Source: Paenibacillus pabuli
GTDB taxonomy: Bacteria; Bacillota; Bacilli; Paenibacillales; Paenibacillaceae
Length of the DNA: 64,000 nt
NCBI RefSeq assembly: GCF_023101145.1
Contig: NZ_CP073714.1
Coordinates: 2,914,001 to 2,978,000, forward strand
Direction of reading: 5' to 3'
A program made the translations under genes and the position numbers. The notes under the pieces were generated by a model. The model saw nothing but the letters and a program-made list of their open reading frames with translations, did not search any database and was not told the origin of the DNA. Of the stretch, positions 8,574-17,907 are shown piece by piece. Numbering within the stretch: the stretch's first letter is position 1; each line of letters starts with the position of its first letter.

Positions 8574-9434
8574 GTGCCAAGTGTAATGCAATTTCGTGAT
8601 CCACTGGAATATAGCTATCGCTCCACCAGTACGTATGACCCTGGCGCATCGGACGGATTTCACTCGCATCCCCAATATGAGGTGTACTATTTTCATGATG
8701 GCGAATGCACCTATCTGATTGGAGATCGAGTATACAACCTCGAACCGGGTGATCTGGTCCTGATGCATGGCATGACCCTTCATCGGCCACATCCCATGCC
8801 AGGCAGACCGTATGTGCGAACGACGCTGCACTTCGATCCCTCGGCCATCCGCAGCAGTCTGCACCCGGACCGGGTGAGCGAAGTGTTAAAGCCGTTCGAA
8901 GAACTGAGGAACTGCCGAATCAATCTGACGGGCAATATTCGCTCCGAATTCGAAGCCCTGCTGCTGAGTCTGCATCAGCTTACGGTGAATCCGGGGGATT
9001 TCAAAGAGGAACGCATGAACGTTCGTTTATGTGACCTGCTGTATGTTATAGCTGGAATCTGCCGAGGAAGGGTCGAGGACCACCTTCCCTCTTCCGAGAA
9101 GGAGCGGCATGTACAGCATATTATTGGATATGTCGAAACCCATTATATGGAGGACATTGGTCTGGATGATCTGGCAAGTGAGCTTCATCTGTCCAAGCCT
9201 TATCTGGCAGGGCTGTTTAAAGAAATGACGGGCAGTACCATTTTTAAATATGTGTATGATCGACGCATTAATCAGGCCAAGCTATTATTTCAGTTCCAGC
9301 CGGATATCAGCGTGACAGAAGCCAGCCGGTTGGCCGGGTTCAAACGTTTGTCCCATTTCAGCCGAATGTTTAAACAAAGTGTAGGGTGTACACCTGATCT
9401 GTATCGCAGTCGTATACACCGAACGCTTGATTAA
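8574..9434 (+). CDS. AraC family transcriptional regulator with cupin sensor domain
   Basis: A 286-residue regulator. Residues 20-100 form a cupin-like sensor (HSHPQYEVYYFHDGECTYLIG, then the EPGDLVLMH turn). The last 100 residues carry two helix-turn-helix units (IGLDDLASELHLSKPYLAGLFK and SVTEASRLAGFKRLSHFSRMFK). GTG 8574 is preferred over TTG 8568 because the AGGAGG at 8559-8564 is then 9 bases away. It lies 55 bases upstream of the thioesterase gene on the same strand. No sugar-utilisation gene adjoins it on that strand, so its target is uncertain. Confidence 0.9.
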   Translation: MPSVMQFRDPLEYSYRSTSTYDPGASDGFHSHPQYEVYYFHDGECTYLIGDRVYNLEPGDLVLMHGMTLHRPHPMPGRPYVRTTLHFDPSAIRSSLHPDRVSEVLKPFEELRNCRINLTGNIRSEFEALLLSLHQLTVNPGDFKEERMNVRLCDLLYVIAGICRGRVEDHLPSSEKERHVQHIIGYVETHYMEDIGLDDLASELHLSKPYLAGLFKEMTGSTIFKYVYDRRINQAKLLFQFQPDISVTEASRLAGFKRLSHFSRMFKQSVGCTPDLYRSRIHRTLD

Positions 9435-9489
9435 TGTAGGTTATGGTCAGAGATTATACGCTACACAGCCAGAGGAGGAAGTTTAATCA

Positions 9490-10266
9490 ATGAAATCTGA
9501 GCAACCATTCAAGCTTGATTACCGAATTGGATCAGCCGATGCCGATTACAGATCACAATGTCGTCCATCTGCCTTGCTGGAATATATGCAGTTGGCAGCA
9601 GACCGTGATTTGGCGGGCATGGGTGTTACCTTATCGCAGATGCTGGATCAGGGACTGGGCTGGATGCTTTTAACGACAGATGTAACGATTTTGCGCCCAT
9701 CCCGATTGGAAGAAGAAGTCTCCTTGCAGACGTGGCATAAAGAAAATAAAGGGGTGACCTGGTTAAGGGATTATATCCTCACAGATCGAGAGGAAACACA
9801 TCTGGCTGAGGCTCGCACGGCTTGGGCCTTGGTTGATCTTAAGAGGCGCAGAGTCGTTAGACCATCAGCTTTACCTTTTGAAGTGAAATCGCATCCCGAT
9901 TTATCTTTGGGAGAATCTCCTGCCAAAGTGACGGTTCCCTCTGAACTCAGCATGCAGGAAGCATATCGTCTAACTGTACAATATAGCAGCACAGACAGTA
10001 ACGGGCATATGAACAATGCCCGGTATGCTGACGTATGTTGTGATGCATTAACACTAAATGAACTGGCCGCAGGTATGAACCGTCTGCAAATATCATATCA
10101 TCGGGAGATTCGTATGCAGGAGCAGATGATCGTCGAGCGCTCAGTTGTTACGGACGGAGCTGTATGGGTCCGAGGAAGATTGGCTGAAGAGAATGAGAGT
10201 ATTGTTTTTGAAGCCAAATTGAGTCTTGGGGATTTCGCTACTCCGCCCGTTGAGGAATTAAATTAA
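9490..10266 (+). CDS. Acyl-ACP thioesterase (double hot-dog fold)
   Basis: A 258-residue protein related to bacterial and plant FatA/FatB thioesterases, which release fatty acids from acyl-carrier protein. The N-terminal hot-dog has the MQLAADRD helix at about 31-38 and the GWMLLTTDVTILRP strand. The second hot-dog carries DSNGHMNNARYADV near residue 170, containing the Asn/His region of the family. A GAGGAGG site is about 11 bases upstream of the ATG. Its stop codon directly abuts the stop of the opposite-strand FAD oxidoreductase, leaving no room for a terminator between them. Confidence 0.88.
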   Translation: MKSEQPFKLDYRIGSADADYRSQCRPSALLEYMQLAADRDLAGMGVTLSQMLDQGLGWMLLTTDVTILRPSRLEEEVSLQTWHKENKGVTWLRDYILTDREETHLAEARTAWALVDLKRRRVVRPSALPFEVKSHPDLSLGESPAKVTVPSELSMQEAYRLTVQYSSTDSNGHMNNARYADVCCDALTLNELAAGMNRLQISYHREIRMQEQMIVERSVVTDGAVWVRGRLAEENESIVFEAKLSLGDFATPPVEELN

Positions 10267-12549
10267 CTACCTAAATTTAAATTCGGAGATTGTTGGCTCC
10301 CCATACGCCCGAATCTCAATCAACTCTGCGTACCTGCTGCCATTGGTGGCATCGATGTTTACCTTAAGCGCCTGTGCATACACAGGTGTATCTAAGGAAT
10401 GAATGACTTTTCTTCTGCGGTTTTCCGTTACGTTTATAATCTCGATCCACTCGCCAGACTGAGCGAGTACCTCAACTCGATAATTGCGCACAAGTTCAGG
10501 CATGACGCGGAATGTCGTATGATGGTGGTGCAAATTAACCAGATCCTCATTCACATCATCATTGAACGTTAAGTGCAGTTCAGACAAGGTTTGTGACTCT
10601 TCCCATGTCAGTTGCACCCATTCCGGCTTGCCAGACTGCATCGGTTGGGACATCCACTGCTGTGGCCCGCCGTAAGGGCGATGATAACCGTTGACTGTGT
10701 TTTCTGGTGAATAGGCCGTTGTCTCAGAAAGGGTACGACAGCAGAATGGCTGACGCGCCAACCCCTGCATGGACCACAAGACGACAGGCTGATCTGTGGC
10801 GTGATCCTCCAGATTTTTGGACACATGGTTCTCTTCTGTTCTGAAGAAGATCAGTACGCCGCTGTGTGCTTCCGTGGAATGGTAGAGGGTGACGGCTTCA
10901 TTCGCCAGGATGATTATAAAAGCATTTTGCGGTTCTTCTGGTCGCCATTCGATCGGAAGCTTCACCCACTGCTTCACCCCTGTTGTAACGTTAACAGTCA
11001 CCGTAACTTGTAACGTATGCGGGACGTAATTTTCCTTACGCCCCGTAGCCCACAGCTCTACCGTCAGCTCGGTATCGTTAGATGCATCCAGCAGCAGCTC
11101 CAGGCCGCTGAGCAATGGATGCACAGGCAGCAGCAGGGCAACATCCGTACCCAGCGGGTACGTCTCGCCAGGCTGCTCAAGAGCGATGCCCGTCAGCGTG
11201 CTGGAGGCTGTAGCCTGGGCACGCCGGGCCAGATCCAGCTCATCGCGGCTGCGCACGCCGATGATGGAAGCGTCCTGCCGCAGCAACGTCTGCTGCAGCG
11301 CCGCCAGATGCCTCGCGTGCAGCTCGCGCGGCGACACCCCCATGGCCGCGCAGAGCGCCGCACCCGTACCCGCGGCTTCGCCGATGACCGCGCATGTTGC
11401 CATGACGCGCGTTGTGCCGAAGGCGACATGTGATGCGCTGATGTCGCGTCCGGCCATGAGCATATTCCGCACATTGGCGGAATACAACGAGCGGAACGGC
11501 ACGTGATATACGCCGTCGGCATGCATATGCTTCGAGCCGCTCGCTTCGGCGTACATGCCCTGCGGGGGATGTAGGTCGATGGACCAGCCGCCAAAGGCAA
11601 CGGCATCCGGGAACTCCCGCTGGCTGATAATATCGTTCTGGGTGAGCACATAGTCACCCGTGAAGCGGCGGTACTCCCTTTTGCCAGGCAGAGAACCAAT
11701 CCACTCCAGCGTCATATGATCGGCATCGAACTTGCCGGAGTTCTTGATATAGTCCCAGATCCCATAGATCACGGACCACAGCTCATCACGGATCAGTTCA
11801 TTATCATGAACAGTGTCATGCTCACCGCCCCATTCAATCCACCAATAATGACAACCGGAATCCCCGCTGCGAATGACCCGGCGAATCGGAATACTTGTCT
11901 GCGTGATATCCTTGGCAAAAGAAGGCGGGATATAGCGGACGGGGGCACCCGTATCCTTGGTATAAAAGAGCAGTGTACTGCCCAGCGTGATCTGGTCGGC
12001 CACCTCCGGTGCCCATTCTTCACCATATTCGCTTCGGGCTTCCCGGCCGAGTGCAAACTTGGCACCTGCCAGAAAACCAACCAGTCCATCGCCCGTACAG
12101 TCCAGATAGATCTTGCTTTCGAATCGGATTTTGCGCTCAGAGCCCATCATCCATCCGGTAACAGAGGTGATCATACGTTCTTCGCCATCCCCTGTGGCCT
12201 CAACTTCATGGACATCCGTGTTCAGATACAGGCTGATGTTGGATTCAGCTCGAACAGCTTCCAGAATGACCAAGTCCCAGAGATAAGGATTGCCCTCCGG
12301 ATTACGATACTGATTCTCTACAAACAGTTCCCCCATGATGCCTGTCTCGCGGGCATAACGGTTAATCCCGTGGGCGGTAGCGCCGCAGACCCATACGCGT
12401 ACTTCACTGCTGGAATTACCGCCGAGTACAGGACGATTTTGTACCAACGCGACTTTTTGGCCGAGTCGTGCCGCAGCTATGGCGGCGCATATGCCAGCAA
12501 GCCCGCCCCCGATGACGGTGATATCCGGTTTAACGAGTTCATGCTTCAT
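10267..12549 (-). CDS. FAD-dependent oxidoreductase with C-terminal carbohydrate-binding-like domain
   Basis: A 760-residue protein. The N-terminus has the dinucleotide-binding motif VIGGGLAGICAA (residues 12-23) and the VLGGNSSSEVRVWVCGA segment of the large FAD-dependent oxidoreductase family common in polysaccharide loci. FAD motifs recur at DCTGDGLVGFLAGA and LMAGRDISASHVAFGTTRVM. The last 130 residues (WVQLTWEESQTLSELHLTF to the end) look like a discoidin-type galactose-binding domain. There is no signal peptide. The gene is divergent from an AraC regulator at 12702, its likely controller. The part read from 11180 to 11460 is much richer in GC than its surroundings. The substrate is unknown. 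Confidence 0.88.
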   Translation of the reverse strand: MKHELVKPDITVIGGGLAGICAAIAAARLGQKVALVQNRPVLGGNSSSEVRVWVCGATAHGINRYARETGIMGELFVENQYRNPEGNPYLWDLVILEAVRAESNISLYLNTDVHEVEATGDGEERMITSVTGWMMGSERKIRFESKIYLDCTGDGLVGFLAGAKFALGREARSEYGEEWAPEVADQITLGSTLLFYTKDTGAPVRYIPPSFAKDITQTSIPIRRVIRSGDSGCHYWWIEWGGEHDTVHDNELIRDELWSVIYGIWDYIKNSGKFDADHMTLEWIGSLPGKREYRRFTGDYVLTQNDIISQREFPDAVAFGGWSIDLHPPQGMYAEASGSKHMHADGVYHVPFRSLYSANVRNMLMAGRDISASHVAFGTTRVMATCAVIGEAAGTGAALCAAMGVSPRELHARHLAALQQTLLRQDASIIGVRSRDELDLARRAQATASSTLTGIALEQPGETYPLGTDVALLLPVHPLLSGLELLLDASNDTELTVELWATGRKENYVPHTLQVTVTVNVTTGVKQWVKLPIEWRPEEPQNAFIIILANEAVTLYHSTEAHSGVLIFFRTEENHVSKNLEDHATDQPVVLWSMQGLARQPFCCRTLSETTAYSPENTVNGYHRPYGGPQQWMSQPMQSGKPEWVQLTWEESQTLSELHLTFNDDVNEDLVNLHHHHTTFRVMPELVRNYRVEVLAQSGEWIEIINVTENRRRKVIHSLDTPVYAQALKVNIDATNGSRYAELIEIRAYGEPTISEFKFR

Positions 12550-12590
12550 ACGAACACCTCTCTCATTTTATATGGATGAGCCTTAGTCAA

Positions 12591-12621
12591 AATTTCATAT
12601 CTCATATCTATAATTTCATAT
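12591..12621. promoter_or_regulatory. Direct repeats, probable AraC operator
   Basis: AATTTCATAT occurs at 12591-12600 and again at 12612-12621, 21 bases start to start, so both copies lie on the same DNA face. A third similar ATTTCATA is at 12677-12684. The repeats lie between the divergent FAD oxidoreductase and AraC genes, the usual arrangement for AraC-type binding half-sites. Confidence 0.5.
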
Positions 12622-12701
12622 TAGTTCTATATATTTACTTTTCAAATACACTATATTATCATCGAGCATATACTTTATTTCATAACAAAGGCAGGTGTGT
12701 C

Positions 12702-13469
12702 ATGGAGCTTCTTAATCACATCTACTGGAAGAAGAAAGCAGAATTTGCTCTGGCAGAAGATATCTACGACGCTTGGGTTGTCTTTGCCGTGGAAGAGGGC
12801 GTTTTTCGTTACGAGATTGATGGACAGACCGGAGAGGCGGGTTTTGCTGATCTGGTGTTGTGCCCACCCCACGTTCCTTTTCGCAGAGAAACGGTAACCC
12901 CGCTGACGTTCCACTATATGCTGTTCCGTTGTGACTCTACAGATGCTGTGAACCTCCTGCCGACAATCGGAAAATCCCTCATTAATGATACGAAGCGTCT
13001 GGCTTCTACCTATGCCTATCTGCGTTTGGCGAGCGAGGACAACGATGAGGCTACAACAGGATGGAAAACCCATCTGATGATGGATTTGTGGCGGCTGTAC
13101 CAATGGGAGCGCAGACAGAGCAGACTAATCGAAACGAAGTTCACGGAGGATGCTCTGATGGCTGAAGCGGCAGTGTTGTTGGAAGAGTGGGCTGGAGAGG
13201 CAGTGAGTCTTCGAACGTTGGCGGAACATTTGGCGTTGAGTCCGGTCCAGCTTACCCGAAGGTTCCGGGAGGCCTTTCAAGAGACACCATCCGATTATCT
13301 GAAAGCGATTCGTCTCAAAAAGGCAAAAGCCTTGCTGGCAGATAGCCGTCTGACCCTGACGCAGATCGCCGAGAGATGCGGATATGAGAACGGATTTTAT
13401 CTGAGCCGTGTATTTTCGTCTACCATAGGAATAAGCCCCTCGGAATATCGGAGACGACATCAAGTGTAG
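12702..13469 (+). CDS. AraC family transcriptional regulator
   Basis: A 255-residue regulator with an N-terminal cupin-like ligand domain (about residues 20-85) and a C-terminal pair of helix-turn-helix motifs (VSLRTLAEHLALSPVQLTRRFRE and LTLTQIAERCGYENGFYLSRVF). ATG 12702 is chosen because AGGTG precedes it and the upstream in-frame sequence is AT-rich and unlike protein. It is divergent from the FAD oxidoreductase and most likely controls that gene, possibly also the YesM/YesN and ABC genes downstream. Confidence 0.9.
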   Translation: MELLNHIYWKKKAEFALAEDIYDAWVVFAVEEGVFRYEIDGQTGEAGFADLVLCPPHVPFRRETVTPLTFHYMLFRCDSTDAVNLLPTIGKSLINDTKRLASTYAYLRLASEDNDEATTGWKTHLMMDLWRLYQWERRQSRLIETKFTEDALMAEAAVLLEEWAGEAVSLRTLAEHLALSPVQLTRRFREAFQETPSDYLKAIRLKKAKALLADSRLTLTQIAERCGYENGFYLSRVFSSTIGISPSEYRRRHQV

Positions 13470-13488
13470 GGTAAGGTAAGGTAAGGGT
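13467..13488. repeat. Short tandem GGTAA repeat
   Basis: Three consecutive GGTAA units overlap the stop of the AraC gene. This is a small slippage-prone tract with no evident function. Confidence 0.4.
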
Positions 13489-13626
13489 CCCATCAATTGA
13501 TCCATGACCATCCATCAAGTTTTTGTAACACTAATAGAACATATCTGTGCATTTCACATGGATGCAGGCAACGAATATCACATATCCATGCAAATCACTC
13601 AACTCCGGCTGTATATGGCAGGGTGG

Positions 13627-13635
13627 TGCTATAAT
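13627..13635 (+). promoter_or_regulatory. Extended -10 promoter of the two-component operon
   Basis: TGCTATAAT is a perfect extended -10 (TG, one base, TATAAT). No good -35 is seen, which is acceptable for this class. Transcription would start near 13641. That makes the in-frame ATG at 13634 unusable and supports ATG 13670 as the kinase start. Confidence 0.5.
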
Positions 13636-13669
13636 GGGGTCATTAATTGCAGGGGAGCGAGCCAAAGGA

Positions 13670-15490
13670 ATGAAGAAGCCACATTGGAAGAATTGGTTGC
13701 CACAGCGGCTCAGGTATCGCCTGTTCGGTGCGTTTGTAGTGTTGATTCTCTTGCCGTTCAGCGCATTGAATGTTTACAATTATCAGCAGATTGAATCGCT
13801 AGTCGAGCAGAAAATCAGTGAGCAGAGTCATGAGCAGCTAGTCCAGATGTACCGCTCTCTGGAGGATCAGATGAGCATTGCCTTCAAAACGCTCATTTTT
13901 CTGGAACAGGATTCTGCGGTAAGAAGTGTGCTAACTTCCCCGGACAGTCGTACGCCGCTGGAGAACAAGTCACTGGTGGAAGAAAAGTTCAAGATGATTA
14001 ACAACAGTTTCTTTCTATATAATCCCTCGGTGTACTTTACCTTACTGGATTTTTATGATAGCGTTTACACTTCGTATTTGCCCAAAAAAGCACTGGCGTA
14101 CGGCCCCTATCTGGAACAATTTCGTGAGCGTCTGGGGGAAATAACCATTCCTAAAGGCGGTGTGAATTCACAACCGCTTCAACCGGAAGAACTCTTCTAT
14201 CGCTGGGATGCACGGGATGCCAACCCCTTGCTCAGAGAGTTATCCTCCAGTCCGTATCTGTTGTCGCTGTATGCTTACATGAAAGATAGCGGCGGCAAGC
14301 GATACGGACTGGCACGAATTAGCATCGATTATTCCTACTGGTTTCAAACCATGCTGAAGGATTCACAGGGTAACCAGGAGTATTACCTTATTACAGGGAG
14401 TGGAGAGACTATCGCCCGTTCATCCAAAACAGCTATGCTTTCCTCCGAGGTTACGCGTGAAATAGCCCTTCATCCGGCACAGGCTTATCTGACTGATCCT
14501 GCCTCGGATACACTGATTAACTACGTGTACATCGAATCACTGGACTGGTATATGGTGAATCGCATTCCACTTTCCATCCTGTTTACTGAGATATCCGAGC
14601 TTAAACAGCGTTACTTTCTGACTTTTTTTGCTTTCACAGGCGCATTTGTAGTGATGGCTTTTATGATTTCGGCGACGTTCACGCGCCCCTTGTCGCACTT
14701 ACAGAACAAGATGAAGGAGGTTGTCCGCAAAAACCTCAAGATTCGTATTCCCGAAGGACGCAGCCGTGGGGAAGTACTGGAACTGACGCGAACGTTCAAT
14801 ACGATGCTGGATGATGCTAATCAGATGATCAATAGACTCAAGGCGGAGGAACGCCAGAAGGAAGCGGTACATTTTCATATGCTTCTGGCCCAGATGAATC
14901 CGCACTTTCTCCTGAACACGTTGAATACAATGAAATGGAGTGCGATACGCAGCGGGAATGAGGAGATCTCCGAGATATGCGTTTCCTTGGGCAAATTACT
15001 GGAGGTCAGCCTGAATTCACAGGTCGAATTGGTATACCTGAAGGATGAGATCGAGTTGGTTCAAGCCTATCTACATATCCAGCGGATTCGTTACCGCGAT
15101 AGTTTTGAAGTGACTTGTGAATTTGACGATAAGCTGGAATATGCGCTAGTACCCAAGCTTAGCTTGCAGCCACTGGTGGAGAATGCAATTCACCACGGTG
15201 TCGGGCCACTGGAGCAGCTAGGTCTGATCCGTATCAGAATTTATAGGCAAGACACAGGAACACTGATGCTGGAGGTGGCAGACAATGGAATCGGAATGGA
15301 GGAATCCCGGCGTTTGCAGGTAACTCGGACGCGTCCGGGGATCGGCCTGTCCAACCTTAGGGAACGATTGCGGTTATTGTTCAAAGGCCAAAGTAAACTT
15401 GTAGTGATCGATACCCAACCTGGGACACTAGTGAAGTTCAGCATTCCTTTTTTATTGTCGACGCCTTATGTACAGAAGCGACCAGACTAG
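13670..15490 (+). CDS. Sensor histidine kinase, YesM type
   Basis: A 606-residue membrane kinase. A first membrane segment lies at about residues 17-37 (RLFGAFVVLILLPFSALNV), then an extracellular sensor of roughly 270 residues and a second membrane segment around 320-340. A HAMP linker is followed by the HisKA-like helix QMNPHFLLNTLN, whose phospho-acceptor is His412. The ATPase N box ENAIHHG is near 504, with G boxes DNGIGM and PGIGLSNLRERL. The start is set by the promoter at 13627-13635 and the GGGGAGCG site. It is paired with the response regulator 22 bases downstream. In this family the signal is usually an external sugar or oligosaccharide. Confidence 0.93.
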   Translation: MKKPHWKNWLPQRLRYRLFGAFVVLILLPFSALNVYNYQQIESLVEQKISEQSHEQLVQMYRSLEDQMSIAFKTLIFLEQDSAVRSVLTSPDSRTPLENKSLVEEKFKMINNSFFLYNPSVYFTLLDFYDSVYTSYLPKKALAYGPYLEQFRERLGEITIPKGGVNSQPLQPEELFYRWDARDANPLLRELSSSPYLLSLYAYMKDSGGKRYGLARISIDYSYWFQTMLKDSQGNQEYYLITGSGETIARSSKTAMLSSEVTREIALHPAQAYLTDPASDTLINYVYIESLDWYMVNRIPLSILFTEISELKQRYFLTFFAFTGAFVVMAFMISATFTRPLSHLQNKMKEVVRKNLKIRIPEGRSRGEVLELTRTFNTMLDDANQMINRLKAEERQKEAVHFHMLLAQMNPHFLLNTLNTMKWSAIRSGNEEISEICVSLGKLLEVSLNSQVELVYLKDEIELVQAYLHIQRIRYRDSFEVTCEFDDKLEYALVPKLSLQPLVENAIHHGVGPLEQLGLIRIRIYRQDTGTLMLEVADNGIGMEESRRLQVTRTRPGIGLSNLRERLRLLFKGQSKLVVIDTQPGTLVKFSIPFLLSTPYVQKRPD

Positions 15491-15512
15491 CGGACTGAGA
15501 GGGGAATCCGGC

Positions 15513-16364
15513 ATGTGGAAAGTATTACTTGTAGAGGATGAGGTATTTGTACGAGAGTCGGTGCGAGAGATCATTTCCTGGGAAGAGCTGGGCTTCACGG
15601 TCATCGGAGAATCCGGTAATGGGACCGAAGCACTGGCGATGATCATACGGGATACACCGGATCTGGTGCTGACTGATATTGTCATGCCGGGTATGGATGG
15701 TCTTGAATTACTCAAGCAGACGCGCCAGGTCGGGTTGAAAACCAAGTTTGTTATGCTCACCTGTATGGGGGAGTTCGAATATGTACGCCGTGCGATGGAA
15801 TATGGGGCATCGAATTATATTCTGAAGCTGTCCATGAGTGTGAATTCATTGCGTGATACACTACGTAAAGTAAGTGCGGAACTGGGAGCTTCGGCTGAAG
15901 CCCAGACAGAGACATATGATCATGAAGTGTCGCCTCCCGCACCAATTCTCACATCAACGCCTGCTTCGCTTACATCTTTTACGGTCTCTTCTGCGGCCCT
16001 GTCTGATACGAATCTTCCGTTCACACCTGTTCGTGAGCCGGTTGTAAAGCATCCGGAGATTAGCAAAATTATTGAGTACATCGGACAGCATTACGATCAG
16101 GACATTACCGTCAAATCCATGTCACGATATGTGATGATGGGCGAGAATTATGTGAGTGCTTTGTTCAAAAAGAAAACCGGTCATACCCTGATTCACTACT
16201 TGCATGGGGTACGGATGGAGAAAGCCGCTGAATACTTGCGTGAAACGGATCTTTCCGTACAGGAGATAGGTTACCGGGTGGGATTCGGAAGCGATAATTA
16301 TTTCATTAAAATATTCAAGCGTTGGACCGGTTGCACGCCCAGCCAGTACCGCCACCGCTCGTGA
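15513..16364 (+). CDS. Response regulator with AraC output domain, YesN type
   Basis: A 283-residue regulator. The receiver domain (1-125) has the acidic pocket at residues 9-10, phospho-acceptor Asp55 in LTDIVMPGMDG, and the MLTC and YILK motifs. A Ser/Thr/Pro-rich linker (about 128-180) leads to two AraC helix-turn-helix motifs (ITVKSMSRYVMMGENYVSALFK and LSVQEIGYRVGFGSDNYFIKIF). ATG 15513 is chosen for the GAGGGGAA site upstream. It should activate the ABC sugar importer that starts 169 bases downstream. Confidence 0.93.
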   Translation: MWKVLLVEDEVFVRESVREIISWEELGFTVIGESGNGTEALAMIIRDTPDLVLTDIVMPGMDGLELLKQTRQVGLKTKFVMLTCMGEFEYVRRAMEYGASNYILKLSMSVNSLRDTLRKVSAELGASAEAQTETYDHEVSPPAPILTSTPASLTSFTVSSAALSDTNLPFTPVREPVVKHPEISKIIEYIGQHYDQDITVKSMSRYVMMGENYVSALFKKKTGHTLIHYLHGVRMEKAAEYLRETDLSVQEIGYRVGFGSDNYFIKIFKRWTGCTPSQYRHRS

Positions 16365-16533
16365 GTCACAGGATGAGTAGAAGGAATATGTGTACCGAGT
16401 GCTTAGACAAGGAAGGGTAAATCCGTATTTTTGTTCCATTCGAATCATGGATATGTATCTTATGAACCCAGCAAGGTCCCTGCTACGATGTTATAGAAGG
16501 TATCACTTCAATTCAGGGAGGTCATGTGACCAG

Positions 16534-17850
16534 ATGAGAATCAAAAAAGGATTAACAGGGTTCATCGTTGGTGCGCTGATGCTGGGCTTGCTTGCCGGAT
16601 GTGTTGGTAAAAATGAGACGAACGGTGGAGATAACGGAGGTGGAGCGGCAGCGGGAAAAGTGAAGCTCACCATGTGGGGCGCAGTGCCGCCGGAGAATGG
16701 TCCGCAGGAAGTTGTGGATACCTGGAATGCAGAGCATCCTGACATTCAGGTGGAATATGTGCGGTTTGTGAATGACGACGATGGTAATCTGAAGCTGGAT
16801 ACGGCACTGTCCACCGGTCAGAACGTTGACTTATATGTCAATTACACCCTAACGAATCTCGATAAACGCATTAAGGGCGGGACGGCATTGGATCTCGGTG
16901 AGTTCACGGACTACAACATTGACGAGAAAATGGGAGAAGACGCGGCTTCGTGGAAAGTAGACGGTAAATATTACGGTATGCCGACCAAGAAAAATGCTGC
17001 CTTCTTCGCCTTAAATATGAAAGCGCTTGATCAGGCCGGACTGAGTGTACCCACAGCCTGGACTTGGGATGAAGCCCGTGAATATGCGCTCAAGCTGAAG
17101 TCCGCTGGGTTCAAGTACGGATTGGTGCAGCATACCGCTTCCTATGTGGACCCGCTCGACTCCGTTCTGGTGAAGAACGGCTATGTTAAGGCGGACGGAA
17201 CTTCCAACCTCGACGATCCGCTTGTTACCAAATGGCTGGAGACATTGAACGGAATGATGAAGGAGGATGCAACCACGCCTCCACTTGGCGAGCAGCTGAC
17301 TTCCAAAATGCCAGTGGAGAACATGTTCCTTGGCGGCGAGTCTGCCATGATCAACATTGGCGAATGGCTGATCCGCTCATCGAACAACATGACCGAGTTC
17401 CCTCGGGATTGGAAAATCGCCTTTGCCCCTGTTCCGAGACTGGCTGCACAGGAAGCGGATATGGTGAAGAGTGGGGGACTTGGTGACTTTATCGCGATCA
17501 ATTCCAAGTCGAAAAATAAAGAAGCCGCGTGGGAGTTCCTGAAATGGTACGCCGATGGAGGAATGATGCCGATGGCTGCGGGTGGACGTCTGCCTTCCTC
17601 AAATGCAGTCGATCAACAGACGGCCATTGATCATCTGCTTGGCGATTATGCCGATTCGTATGACAAAGAGTCACTGGAATTTGTGCTGTATGGTGACAAG
17701 ACACCTACGTTTGTCCGCAGCATTGCACAGGAAGTGATTGATCTGCGTGCACAGGAATATGAGAAGTTCTTCCTTGACAACCAGACTGCCGAAGTTACGG
17801 TCCAGAACATGGTCAAACGACATAATGATTGGTTGAAGCAGAACCAATAG
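16534..17850 (+). CDS. Sugar ABC transporter substrate-binding lipoprotein
   Basis: A 438-residue exported lipoprotein. The signal peptide has a MRIKK start and a lipobox LLAGC with Cys23 as the lipidation site. A Gly/Asn-rich tether (about 28-42) precedes an extracellular solute-binding family 1 domain beginning KLTMWGAVPPENGP. ATG 16534 is chosen over a long upstream extension because the GGGAGGT at 16516-16522 is 11 bases away and the signal peptide begins there. It should deliver an oligosaccharide to the two permeases that follow. The ATPase is not in the window; such importers usually borrow a shared MsmK/MsmX-type ATPase. Confidence 0.93.
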   Translation: MRIKKGLTGFIVGALMLGLLAGCVGKNETNGGDNGGGAAAGKVKLTMWGAVPPENGPQEVVDTWNAEHPDIQVEYVRFVNDDDGNLKLDTALSTGQNVDLYVNYTLTNLDKRIKGGTALDLGEFTDYNIDEKMGEDAASWKVDGKYYGMPTKKNAAFFALNMKALDQAGLSVPTAWTWDEAREYALKLKSAGFKYGLVQHTASYVDPLDSVLVKNGYVKADGTSNLDDPLVTKWLETLNGMMKEDATTPPLGEQLTSKMPVENMFLGGESAMINIGEWLIRSSNNMTEFPRDWKIAFAPVPRLAAQEADMVKSGGLGDFIAINSKSKNKEAAWEFLKWYADGGMMPMAAGGRLPSSNAVDQQTAIDHLLGDYADSYDKESLEFVLYGDKTPTFVRSIAQEVIDLRAQEYEKFFLDNQTAEVTVQNMVKRHNDWLKQNQ

Positions 17851-17875
17851 AATGCAAAAGCAATGAGTCCAAAAG

Positions 17876-17899
17876 CCGTCCCCATTGGGGCGGTTTTTT
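17876..17899 (+). terminator. Terminator behind the binding-protein gene
   Basis: CCGTCCC pairs with GGGGCGG (one G-T pair), followed by six Ts. It probably lowers permease expression relative to the binding protein. Confidence 0.85.
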
Positions 17900-17907
17900 C
17901 TATATAA

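Noticed and set aside
11716..12579. Open frame of 287 codons on the plus strand inside the FAD oxidoreductase gene
   Set aside because: It is a shadow of the opposite coding strand; the FAD motifs and ribosome site belong to the minus-strand gene.
13504..13794. 96-codon plus-strand frame before and into the kinase gene
   Set aside because: It runs through the promoter of the kinase in another frame and encodes no recognisable protein.
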